Shown here: positions 11,390 through 22,700 of the stretch, one piece after another | Layout: every line of letters begins with the position of its first letter | How positions within the stretch are numbered: the stretch's first letter is position 1 | From: Lonicera japonica | Lineage: Eukaryota > Streptophyta > Magnoliopsida > Dipsacales > Caprifoliaceae | NCBI GenBank assembly: GCA_021464415.1 | Contig: CM038467.1 | Location: 67,961,393-68,025,392 of the forward strand | Length of the DNA: 64,000 nucleotides | Reading direction: 5' to 3' | The notes under the pieces: generated by a model | What the model was told of the DNA's origin: nothing | The model's input: the letters and a program-made list of their open reading frames with translations, nothing else | Databases searched by the model: none | Position numbers and translations under genes: made by a program

Positions 11390-13340
11390 CCACTTACCGT
11401 ACAAATCCGTACCAAACCGAACCATTACCAAAATATACCAAAATTTGGTAATGGTACAATAACAATCGGTATTGTACCATACCGAATTATTTTGCACGGT
11501 ACCGGTACCCAAACTCATTATCGACGATATACCGTACTGTACCAAAATTTTGGTATTATCATGGTATACTGTACTTGTGAGAATCCGCAAATGTGACCCC
11601 CGGGTCTTAATCCCGAGTTTAGGGGTCTAAAACATTGGAACGGATTCCGTAGTTTCATTTGCTTCAAAATATAGAGTTTTGTCTTATTTTCTATTTCTAA
11701 ATGCAATTAGGTTCATTCAGAGTCGCTAGTACGTTTTACGAGAAAATGTACAAAAATCCACGTAGGGGTAAGGGCCGAAACAGGCCTTATTCCCACGTGT
11801 TTGGTCTACGAAATTGGGATTCTTATAGAGTTCGGGAACTATATTACGGTTTGGAAAGGTGTTAGGCACCCATTCCGCCATTTCGGTCTTTAGTGGCTTA
11901 TATATTTTATTCTAAAATTGGAAAACTTAGATGTCTTTATTGATACTCTATAACTTATAAAAACATAAGTTTTGGAAAACAAACGGAAAAAGAAGGGGTG
12001 AAGACCTTGTATTCCGCGGTCCGATATTTTGGTTTTGTTTGAAATCTATTTACTAGTGACAAAAGTTTTATCTCATCTATTTTTGAAAAGAGAGTGATTC
12101 GGTATTGTTTTCTCAGATAACAATATCAATTATTTCGTTAGGTTTAATTTAAAAGAAATCGGATCTTTATAGGAATTGATTTGATATGGAATTGTACTCT
12201 TGAGGAGAGTGTATTAGATTTATCACAGTCTATGTGGAAGACATAATATATCTGAGTTTTAACTCTTAAGTAAATATCATTAGTCCGGGTTTTACAGACT
12301 GGATTTTTATCCGGAGGATAATGACTTTACTTCTTCTGATTTTGAAAATGATTTTTCTTTTCGGTTGATTTTGGAAATAAAATATCAATAACCTTGACAA
12401 TAAGTTTATCCAGCTAGAAAGTGGACAGAACAACAGATATGACTAGTCTATAAAAATCGAACAAATGAAAGTAAATGCGTTCGATTTATGTTGACCCAAG
12501 CAAGCCAACTCCCTACTCACTTATAGTACTTCCGAAAATAACTAGTATGTATATAAGGATTTGAACAAGTCTTATAAAAACAATAATATCAATAAACAGA
12601 TATAATCTTAATTACTAGAAGAAATTTTAGTTACCTTCCCGACGATAACAATAAGAATACGACAGAGAGAAAATAGAATATGACCGAAGATAATCTGGCA
12701 GATATAAGCTTTTCTTCTCCAGATATAGTCGAGAATTCGACTTTAAAATTAGAAATGTCGAGTGTTAGAACTTGAAGATTCCTTGAATCCTTCTTTAGAA
12801 AATCAATTTTTTTTAGATAATAATCCTTCTTCTTTTCTCTATTTTTCTCCTCTAAAGTCCTCCCTCCCTTTTCCCCTTGGGGTGTTGGCCTATATATACT
12901 GCTAAGGGGAGATTATCGCGCAACATTCCCCCAGAAAGGGCAAGTGTCGCGCGACATATAGGTCAATGTCGCGCGATAAACAGCTGAAGTGATGTCCCTG
13001 ACAGACTGATGTGTCAGGGAATGGATGGTCTGGGTCAGAGGGGTTTGTCGTGCGACACTTGAAGGTTTGTCACGCGACAATCTGGTTTGTCGCGCGGCAT
13101 ATACCACAAAAGGTAGGTTTGTCGCACGACAAGTCCTTCTGGAAATGGGTTTGTTGGGCTACAAACTTCCCGGAGCAGATTCTAGTATGGTTGGGTGAGT
13201 AACAGACTCAACAATGGTACTAGCGAGAGTTCTTTAGGGTTCTTGCGGGGGTCACAGATTGGGGTGTCTACAGTACTGAACCATACCAATTGTGCCATTA
13301 TATAAAATACTAAAACAATACCAAAATTTATATATTTATG
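11390..13340. repeat. TACCGTACC-rich hAT-like repeat, split by solo LTR
   Basis: The flanks of the solo LTR (about 11390-11575 and 13273-13340) are full of TACCAAA, GGTACCGGTACC and GTACCATACC phrases. This resembles the low-complexity core of non-autonomous hAT elements such as the one at 30994-36061. The ends could not be fixed. Confidence 0.4.
11576..13272 (-). mobile_element. solo LTR of a Tat-type gypsy element
   Basis: The reverse complement of this 1.7-kb block matches the LTR at 51708-53248 along its length. Examples are TGTAGACACCCC at its start and GGATTCTCACA at its end. It is flanked by a perfect 5-bp direct repeat, GTACT, at 11571-11575 and 13273-13277. No internal gypsy sequence adjoins it, so it is a solo LTR left by recombination between the two LTRs of a full element. 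It carries several copies of a TGTCGCGCGACA-type palindrome near 12915-13130. Confidence 0.9.
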
Positions 13341-13494
13341 TGTGTATATAAATTTATATATCTATCTATTTATATATCTGGGTATAGATTGTTAGAGTAT
13401 AAAAATAAATGAAAAATAATTAATAGTTTATCAGTAATAATGATAAAATTATCTAGGACTTGAATTGATCATATATACTTTTAGAATATATATA

Positions 13495-13740
13495 TATACA
13501 GTCTGGCTATTAAGAGGGACTCCCTTACACTATTCGTGTGGGATGGATATACTACTCCTATAACCAAACAAATGCAATCCCCATTAAAAGAAGAACAACA
13601 CGCATAAATATCCCCTCCCAGTCTCCCACCCGTTCAATTCGTCTCTCTCTCTAGATAGCTGCGTGAATATCCCCTCCTCCTGTTCAATTCGTCTCTCTCT
13701 AGACAACCTTCCTTCCCACGCAAATTTCCGGCTTCCCTCT
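13495..13740 (+). repeat. MULE left terminal inverted repeat
   Basis: The inverted partner is at 24940-25292. The arm contains repeated TTCAATTCGTCTCTCTCT sub-units; the right arm has one or two extra units, which explains the length difference. Confidence 0.85.
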
Positions 13741-16387
13741 CATTGTCCCTCTTAATCGCTGACCTCCCTCATCCAGCACCGCCCGTCACCACCTCCAAAG
13801 CCCTAATTCTCCCTTTTTGGTCTCAAAGGTAAATAGTTTCTATATTATACACTATTATGTTACAAAGAAAACATATTTAATTTATCAAAGAAGTGTTCTG
13901 CAAGCACCTTTTCCCAAAATCATGGGTTTTGCAGTTTAAAGAGTGTGTGTGTGTGAAACTAATTTGTAGTCCGTTGTGCGAATTGGATTTGTGGCCTCCA
14001 GATTTTTTTCTATTTTTTTTTAGGTTTCAATGGCCTCTGGATATGATGTATAATGTTAGTAGTCAAATAAAAAAAAACCTTTCTTAATTTGTATTATAGA
14101 TATAGATGAGGGTACTGTGTACTAAGGATGAGAGTTTGTGAGGCAATGAATTCTACTTAGGTGTTGCAATAATTTATTGAGAGACCTAGAGCAGAAGGTG
14201 ATACTACGGAGAGAGTGATAAAGGCATGGAGGAGATTTGAATAATGTAATTGATATAAAAGTTAGTAGTCATAAAATGTATGTATTTGAATAATAATAAC
14301 TTGGATTGAGAATGTTGATAAGGCAATGTGTGCGAATTTAGCAGTACTCTTTGTTCATACAAGTTCAAATGTGAGGAAGCACCTGCATACCAAGATCTGC
14401 TTCTGTTAGTATTTATGCTGATTTATCATGGATTTGGAAATTTTGATTTATTGATTACTAATTTCCTATCTTGAGTGTAGAAAAAATGCGCAGGAGCATG
14501 CCTCCTCTCAACAGGCCAGGGTCATTGAAACAGTAAGCCATTTAATATGATCTTTCCGGCTTGTATTGATTGGTGGTGAATTCGGGCGAGTCAGATGGCG
14601 AAGGGATTAACTGTCTTAGGTCTTTTGTTGGTTTTTCTTCCCTTGAACTTAAAACTTTGGTTTGTTCTGCACCTGCAGAAATTCTTGCTTTATTGCTAAG
14701 TGCTTCACAAAGGCTCATTTCAGGGGCAGGGCAAAGTGGGCCTCAATTAGTTTCTGAAATATGCTTAATTTTACTCGTGTTTTTGTAAAAAATAAATTTA
14801 GAGCGAAATTTTTTTGTCCCCCACCCTATCACCAAATCCTGGCTCACTGTGTTGGTTCACGCAAATTATTTGGAACATAAAGAATGAAAATTCAAGAAAA
14901 TGCCTCGAGTATTAGCTTGGTTACATATAGGTTGCAAAAGTCTAGGTTGAGTGCCTTTTGCATTTTAGAAACCGATCAGCAAACTACTAACTTAGGTCAA
15001 CATAAATCTTTATCCTACCTATGGATAACAAAACTTGAAAAATGCTGTCATCTTTTTAATTTTTTCAGAAACAACAGACAAAGAGTAAGAAGGCTTGATT
15101 TGCACAATTACAGGGAGAAGTACACAATGGCAGAGAGAGATTGAGAGGTTTTTGTGTCAGTTTTGCTTATTTTAGATAGGAAGAGTCATTTAAATCCCTC
15201 TTAGCGCAATTGATTTTTTCATTATTGGGCGGAAGGACACTCGCAGTATAATCTTTATATCCTTGGATATTTATCAGTTTGGCGAGAATGATGTCAAACA
15301 GCTGAACAAAATCAACACACACTAGCAATTAAATTAAAAGTTAAATGAGATACAACAATCTAAATCTTTTCCAAATCAAGAGTCTACTTTTTCCATGTGA
15401 ATATATCTTTATCAAGAGAGTATTAAATGCTTGCTTTTACTAGATTTTTAACATGGTTTGTATCTTGTTTGATAACTCCTTCATTTGCTAGTTTTCTACA
15501 TATTCCCAATTCTTAATTCTTAACATTCTAAGGGAGAATGGTATTTAACTTTCTTGTATTTCTTTTCCACGTAGGGTGATATGGTAGCCCTTATATGATT
15601 CTCAATTATTTGTGAAAGTGCTAGACTGGATAATTTGCAATTCATCTAATGAGCTGGAGCTTGCTGCATTTACCTTATTTTTAAATATCTTGCCAATAGG
15701 ACTACTTTTGGAAAGCAACTGCCTTGCAAAACCAAGTAGTCCAGAAGACTCCACTTGCCTGACATGGCTCGATCAAAACAAGGCGAACATGAGATGAAAA
15801 TGGCTCTTACCTATCTTTGTGACTTTTTTTTGTATTTTTTTGTTATGTATTGTAGGCAGTAAGTATTCTATATATGTGATGACAATAGAAAGAGATATAA
15901 TGTAGTGTTGTAATGACTTTTGATGTATTTGTTTTTGTGACTTAAAGTAGTAAGTGTTTGCGAACTTATTTGAAATTGCAATATTTATTACTTGAATTAG
16001 TAAGTGTAATGACTTTCGTTGTATTTATTTTTGTTTTGTAATTAAATGTACGACGGTGAAAATATCATACAAATGAAAAGAGAACTGCCACAATAGACAC
16101 AATCAAAAAAGAACTACGACAAAATGACATAAAAATTTGATTCGCTATCCAACCATCATTACATAGAATCTAGAAAATGAAATATTTAAAACCAATGAAT
16201 GCTTACATAGTCAAACTACCTAGAAACTATAGATATTCAAGTTCAGACTATTCTTACATAGTTATACTAGAAAAATGCAATATTCAAAATAAGCCTGCAT
16301 GCTTACATAGTTAAGCTATAAACTAAAATTAAATAATAAAAATCAATCTTCACAATCTATATCTGCTTCATCCCCATCTTCGCTAGA
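13741..16387 (+). other. MULE interior with possible plus-strand spliced transcript
   Basis: The left TIR runs into sequence resembling a plant 5' leader (CCTCCAAAGCCCTAATTC, near 13793) followed by a donor-like AAAG|GTAAAT at about 13828. A possible second exon near 14481-14530 holds an ATG (MRRSMPPLNRPGSLK) and ends in ACA|GTAAGC. Acceptor-like TTTTTTCAG lies near 15068 and CCACGTAG near 15573. Short open stretches of 60-86 codons occur at 14884-15144 and 15612-15797. I recognise no protein. It could be a second MULE gene driven by the opposite terminus, a captured host fragment, or chance. About 15840-16060 looks like AT-rich 3' sequence. Confidence 0.3.
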
Positions 16388-19157
16388 TTACCCATTCTCC
16401 TCAAATAACTGTGCATCTTTGTTGCTTGAAGAGAACCTATCAAATCAAAAAATAATATAACTTAATATGTATTGGATTCATTATTTTAAAGATGGAAACG
16501 AAAGGAACAAAAACAATAATAATATATCCTTACGGGTTTAAAAGTGATGGACAATTTCTTTTATCATGAGCTTGACCAAGTTTACCACACCCATGGCACC
16601 GTCTAGCTTTATGTTTCTTGGCTTTTATTAGTGTTTTTTCTTTTCCTCCCTTAAGCCTTTTTCCACATCCCTTCGCTCGCACTCGATTCGGTTCGTTATA
16701 AACATTCTCATAATTACCTGAAGCATTCCCACTTGTAGCACAACTGCCTAAAAGGTTATATTTTTCACTACAACCCAACGCGTTAATTTTCTCATTAATA
16801 TTTCGTAAACCATCACTAAAATCTTTGTTGCTTCTTCACAAGTGAGGGCCGTGTTAACAACATCCAAAAAAGCTTTCACTAATTGGTTTCGCTTCATGAT
16901 ATATTCTTTGTCATCATTTATATGCAACCCACCATCATCAATCACTGTCCCAACTTTTGCTTCCTTAGTCCATTTTTTTAAAATGTATTGTTCGGGCAAC
17001 TTAATGAAATCATGAAATTTGATTAAATAACCTAAGATGTGCCTACATGGGATGCCAGAGCTCTCAAATTTCCTACAACTGCAAGAAGCGAAATCCAAGT
17101 GCCTATTATAAAGAATCTCACGGACTCTACTAGTTTTCGCATCCTTTCTTTGAACACTAAACACTTGTTCATTCTCTGTTTTCTTAATAAGCACAAATTT
17201 ATACTTTAAGCAGACCCACATCTCATCCTCAAATTTGTAATACATTTCACGGGTATAAAGTTCAACCATATGTTTCAAAAATTCATGATTCATTTTCACT
17301 TTAGGCTTCTCAATTATATCTTTGTTATCAGCAATCAATTCTTGATGACGTTGTTTCATATGTCCTCTACCAAATTACATCATAAAATCAACCAAAGAGT
17401 TGCTTTTACCGATATATTTCTTAAAAGATGCATGACTACTCTCTGCTCTTTGGCTACTTGACATTCTAGCCGAGAAAACATGATTAACATACGCTGGAAT
17501 CCATTTAAATCGAATGTCATACATATCGTTCAACCACTTATTGTCCTTTAATCCACTTTTCGCAACAAGTCCCGTCCACTTCAAGTCAAACTCTTCACAA
17601 CTCTCGGAATTCCATATACAATTTGCAAACTCAGTATAGTATAACGTGTATTTGTTTGCATCAATTTTCTCTGAAAATTTCATACAAATGTGCCAACTAC
17701 AATACCTGTGAAAAATGCACGTGAAGAACTAGTATGAAAAGATTATACTTATCTAAAGAAAAAAAAATTATACCTATCAAAAGAAAAAAAATTATAACTA
17801 TCTAAAGAAAACAAAATATACTTATCTAAAGAAGAAGAAAAAAAACCCTATCAAAAGAAAAAAATATATACTTATCAAGAAAAAAAAGTTATACCTATTT
17901 TAAGAAAAAAAGAAGTTATACCTACCTCAAGAAAAAAAAATTATACCTATCTAAAGGAAAAAAAAAACCTAGTCCTATCTAAAGTAAAAAAATAGATAAA
18001 ATTATACCTATCTAAAGAAAAAAACATTATACTATCTAAAGAACAAAAAATACACCTATCTAAAGGGAAATAAAATTATACATGTGAAACGTATTTGGAA
18101 GGGCTAGAGGAATGGCCTTTGTTATCGCTGGGTCTTGATCGGTGATAATCATTTTAGGGGCATCACCCGGTATAGCTTTTAAAAATTAGTTAAATAGCCA
18201 CTCAAAAGCATCAACTAGCTCGTTATTTAAGAATGCACAAGCGAAAATAGTAGTTTGCCCATGATTGTTAACCCCTAAAATAGGTGCAAAAATCATCCCA
18301 TAACGATTGGAGTTGTATGTAGTATCAAAGATTACAACATCACCATAAAACTTATACGCTCATCTCATCGTCGCATTAGCCCAAAAGCAACGAGTAATTT
18401 TTTGTTTAAGATCCGCCTCAATCTTAAAAAAAAAGGAAGGGTTTTTTACTTTTTCTAATTTAAAATACTCATGCAACATATCCCCATCATGCCCCTTCAC
18501 CTTCTTGTGCTTTTGTGTTTCATGGTTATATAAATCCTTTTGTGTGCACCCGACATTTTCAATCCCTCCTGATTGTACTTGAAGCAAACTATATTGTTGA
18601 TGTGAGGGTATATTGACCATAGAGAATTGTTGAGTCAAGCATTTTGCCGCATCTGAAACCTGACGATGAGACCGTAGGAGATGAGTTTTTCTCGGGGTTG
18701 ATAACGGGTGGTTGTGCCCCTCTTTAAATATACTCACAACAAAAGAACCCGTTTTTGTTTTTACGACCACTAATTTAGCATTATAACCATCTTTTAATTG
18801 TCCTCGACGCCTCTTTGCATCTACATTAGCAAATCTGTCACCTTTTCCTTGCTTGAAACACATAAATTCCTTCCTTATAATATCATCAGTTCCCTTCCTC
18901 TTTTTTGAAGAATGATTTCTAATACTAAAACAAGCGTGTTTAACATATGCATTATAGAACTTTTGAGCATCGTCTAATGTTCGAAATTCTTGTCCTTTTA
19001 TCGGCTTAACTTCATCACTTACATGAGGATTATAATTACTAAATGAATCGACTGTAGTTTTTAGCTCATTGGTCATTTCTCCTTCAAGGTTTACATTATC
19101 TTCCGAATTAACACAAAAATCAATATTTGCTCCTTTACTATAACCTTCTTTATCCAT
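16388..19157 (-). pseudogene. MULE transposase (FAR1-like, DDE, SWIM), decayed
   Basis: Exon 1 (19157-18082, starting MDKEGYSKG) holds a FAR1 DNA-binding domain (EFRTLDDAQKFYNAY) and the first part of the MULE DDE domain (VIFDTTYNSNRYGMIF, then MIITDQDPAI). Exon 2 (17706-16534) continues with CSWHICMKFSEK, the MSSSQRAESSHASFKKY block, a SWIM zinc finger (CSCRKFESSGIPCRHIL) and a terminal knuckle CHGCGKLGQAHDKRNCP. Exon 3 (16438-16388) is short. Splice junctions are canonical: AT|GTATAA...CAG|GTATTG and CC|GTAAGG...TAG|GTTCTC. Breaks are stops at 18360-18362, 18186-18188 and 17375-17377, plus a frameshift near 16830. An active protein would bind the TIRs and catalyse transposition; this one cannot. 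Confidence 0.87.
17707..18081 (-). repeat. minisatellite forming the whole transposase intron 1
   Basis: On the plus strand a degenerate unit close to TTATACCTATCTAAAGAAAA is repeated more than ten times with variable A-runs. The array fills essentially the whole 375-bp intron between canonical splice sites. Confidence 0.75.
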
Positions 19158-19359
19158 CTCCACAACTAAAATCAAAGACCTAATCCAAATAGGCAAAAAT
19201 TAGCATAAAATATATTTCAAAAATCAAATACCTAATTTTATTTTAACATTATAAACAATTAGCAAAAAAGATATTGGTTAAAAATTTATAGTGTTACTTA
19301 ATCTCCACGGCTGTAGTTTTTTTTTTTTTGGTCTACGTTACCTTCAATTTGAAAAATTA

Positions 19360-19550
19360 AGAATTTAGACATTGAACTTGAAGGATCAGTTTGTTGATAA
19401 TAATAATTATTATCAATGTAAAGTTTATATTGATATAATTTACGTGAGGAAAGGGTTTAGTGTGTGTGTAAGAGGAGGATAAATTACATGAGGAGTTTAT
19501 AGTGTTACATTCAATTTGGAAAATTAAGAATATAGACATTGAACTTGAAG
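19360..19550 (+). repeat. MULE-internal duplicated segment (copy 1)
   Basis: The phrases TAGACATTGAACTTGAAGGA and TTTACGTGAGGAAAGGGTTT occur here and again just right of the copia insertion (24756-24870). The copia therefore landed within a local duplication of about 150-180 bp. Confidence 0.55.
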
Positions 19551-19729
19551 TGTTACGAAATAGAAATTGAAGAGGAATTATGAATTGTATTGATATTCTT
19601 GATGATTACAATGTACAATGAAGAGGGATATATATACTAGAGGAGCTAGGCTACAATTAGGTAACATATTACAATTAGGTAACATACAATTTGGTAACTT
19701 ATAATTAGGAACCGTAATATATTCTAACA
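19551..19729 (-). repeat. 3' LTR of the young copia
   Basis: 179 bp with ends TGTTA...TAACA, matching 24577-24755 at all but one position seen. Confidence 0.93.
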
Positions 19730-19740
19730 CCCCCCTCAAA
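19730..19740 (-). other. polypurine tract (young copia)
   Basis: The minus strand reads TTTGAGGGGGG directly before the 3' LTR start TGTTAG. It lies just after the polyprotein stop. Confidence 0.88.
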
Positions 19741-19741
19741 C

Positions 19742-22700
19742 TCAAGGTGGTAAGTGAGAGACCAGCTGGAGTTTGGAAATCAGAGCTTGGAAACGACTAG
19801 GCTGGTGGGCTTTGGTGAAGAGATCTGCAGGCTGGTCATCAGAAGTTACAGACATAAGACGTATGTAGAGGCTGCGAATATGCTGGCGAATAAAGTGACA
19901 ATCAATCTCAATGTGTTTGGTTCGTTCATGAAAAACGTCATTGTGGCTGATTTGGATGGCACTGCGGTTGTCATAATAGAGAGTAGTGGGAGAGTCCTGA
20001 GGAGCACCGAGTTCATCAAGGAGTCGTCGAAGCCATATAAGTTCTTGTGAAGTATTAGCTAGGGCACGGTATTCAGCCTCAGTACTTGATCGGGAAACGA
20101 CAGACTGTTTCTTGCTACGCCAAGTAAGAAGAGAGTCCCCAAGGAAAAAACAGTAACCAGTAATAGACCGACGATCTGTAGGGTCACCAGCCCAATCTGC
20201 ATCAGAGTAAGCGCGTAACACAAGAGATGATCTCGAAGAATAGTGAAGCCCGTAAAACATTATCCCTTTGAGATAACGAAGAATGCGAAGGACAGCATCA
20301 AAGTGAGTAGAACGTGGAGCAGACATAAACTGACTGACAACATGAACAGCATAAGCAAGAAAATCTGGGCGCGTGACAGTAAGGTAAACCAAACTGCCAA
20401 CTAACTGTCGGTATAGAGTGCCATCAGAGAAAGGAGTACCATCAAACGGAGTAAGTCTGACATTGGTGTCCAATGGAGTAGATGCAGTTTTACTGTCAGT
20501 GAGGCCAGCACGAGCCAGAACATCAGACGTGTATTTCACCTGGGACAAATAGTAACCCGTCGAGTCAGAAAGAACTTCAAGCCCTAAAAAATAATTGAGT
20601 CGACCAAGGTCCTTCATCTCAAAGAACTGACTGAGAGACTTTTTGAGATTCGAGATACCAGAAAGATCATCGCCAGTAATTATCATATCATCCACATAGA
20701 GGAGAAGAAGAATAATCCCAGAATATGTCTTTCGAATAAAGAGGCCTGAGTCTGAAGTACTGGAGGAGTAACCAAGCTTCGTGATAGTGGAGCTAAATTT
20801 TGCGAACCAAGCTCGAGGGGCTTGCTTGAGCCCATATAAGGCACGGCGAAGCTTGCAGACCTGAGTAGATTGGTGCGAATAACCGAGGGGGGGGGGTTTC
20901 ATATAGACTTCTTCTGTGAGATCCCCATTAAGAAAGGCATTCTTGACATCCATCTGAAAAAGATCCCATTTGCGAACAGCAGCAATAGCAATAAGACTGC
21001 GAACAGATGTCATGCGAGCGACATGAGCGAAAGTTTCTTCATAATCTATACCATACTCCTGATTAAACCCCTTGGCTACAAGACGAGCTTTGTAACGATC
21101 AATTGAACCGTCAGATCGTGTCTTGATTTTATATACCCATTTACACCCAACTGCAGACTTTCCAGGAGGAAGATTCACTAGATCCCAGGTATGAGCTTTA
21201 TCTAAAGCTTGCAGTTCTTCTGTCATAGCTTGCTGCCAAAGTGGATTAGTACTGGCTTCCTTATAAGAGGAAGGTTCATAGTGAGAAATCATGGTAGAGT
21301 AACAATGGTAGTCACGAAGATAGTGAGGAAGCTCTTTTACCCGAGTGGACTGTCGTTGTGGCTGAGGTATGATAGGATTAGCAGGCGAGACATCATCATT
21401 GGGAGGGACCGTTTGTTGAGGCTCGTCAGAATGAATAATATCAGATAAGGATGGCGTAAACAATTCATCAGACGGTGGAACAAGTGGTTGAGGTGGTGGT
21501 GGTAGTGGTGGTGGTGGGGGGACTTCTGGAGTAGGATGCGGTGTGGAGACTGAGTGAGGTGGAAGTGTGGTTTTTGGGTCAGGTTCAGGTGGTGATATGA
21601 TAACTGGAGTCTCTAATTCAGGGGTGGAAAAATCAAGGGAAGAATGAGTGAAGAATGGAAGTAGAGGTTCTTCAAGAACATGAAATTTGGAGAGAGATGA
21701 GAACATTTTATGTTCCCAAAAGACAACATGACGAGAAATTCGTAGGCGTTTAGAGACAGGATCCCAACACCTATAACCTTTGTGTTCTATTCCATTCCCC
21801 AAGAAGCAACAAAGACGAGCACGGGGTTCCAATTTAGAATGTTCATGAGGCTGGAGTAACACAAAACAAGCACAACCGAAGACTCGTAAGAAATTATAAT
21901 CAGGAGAGGTACCATGAAGTCTCTCATATGGAGACTGATGCTGAAGGAAGGGAACAGGTATACGATTGATAGTGTAAATAGCGGTAAGTGCTGCTTCCCC
22001 CCAGAATCGTTCAGGGAAACTACTAGAGATAAGAAGAGTGCGAACAGTATCAAGAATATGTCTATGCTTACGTTCAGCACGACCATTTTGCTGAGATGTA
22101 CCTGGACAAGAATATTGAGAAATAGTGCCCTGTTCACGAATAAATTTAATAAATGATGTCGCCTTGTATTCCATGGCATTATCAGCACGAAAAATCTTTA
22201 TTGGACGAGAAAATTGAGTTTGAATCATACGAGCAAAATTATAGTAAATTTGGGCTAATTCAGAACGATTTTTCATAAGATAGATCCAAGTAAAACGAGA
22301 ATAATCATCCAAAAAGATAACAAAATATTTTGAACCTCCCATGGTAGAATGTGGAGATGGTCCCCAAACATCAGAGTGAATAAGATCAAATGGTGCTGAA
22401 GAAATAGAATCATTTTTATTAAAACATAATGCAGGTTGTTTTCCAAGTTGACAAGATAGACACGACAATTTTTCAGACTTTATTGACCCTAACTGACCAG
22501 ATGACACAATAGAACGAAGACGATCAAAAGACACATGTCCTAAACGAGAATGCCATAACTCAAACGAAGAAACAGGTGGTGTGGATGCAGTAGTAGTCGG
22601 TGTGGATGCAACGATAGGAGTAGGTGAGGTACGAAGGTGTATGAGCTCAAACATGCGGCCAACTTTACGGCCTATCCCAATAATTTGTCTCGTCTGAGGA

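Noticed and set aside
13486..13494. A 9-bp MULE target duplication
   Set aside because: Both flanks are TA repeats, so any chosen 9-mer match would be meaningless.
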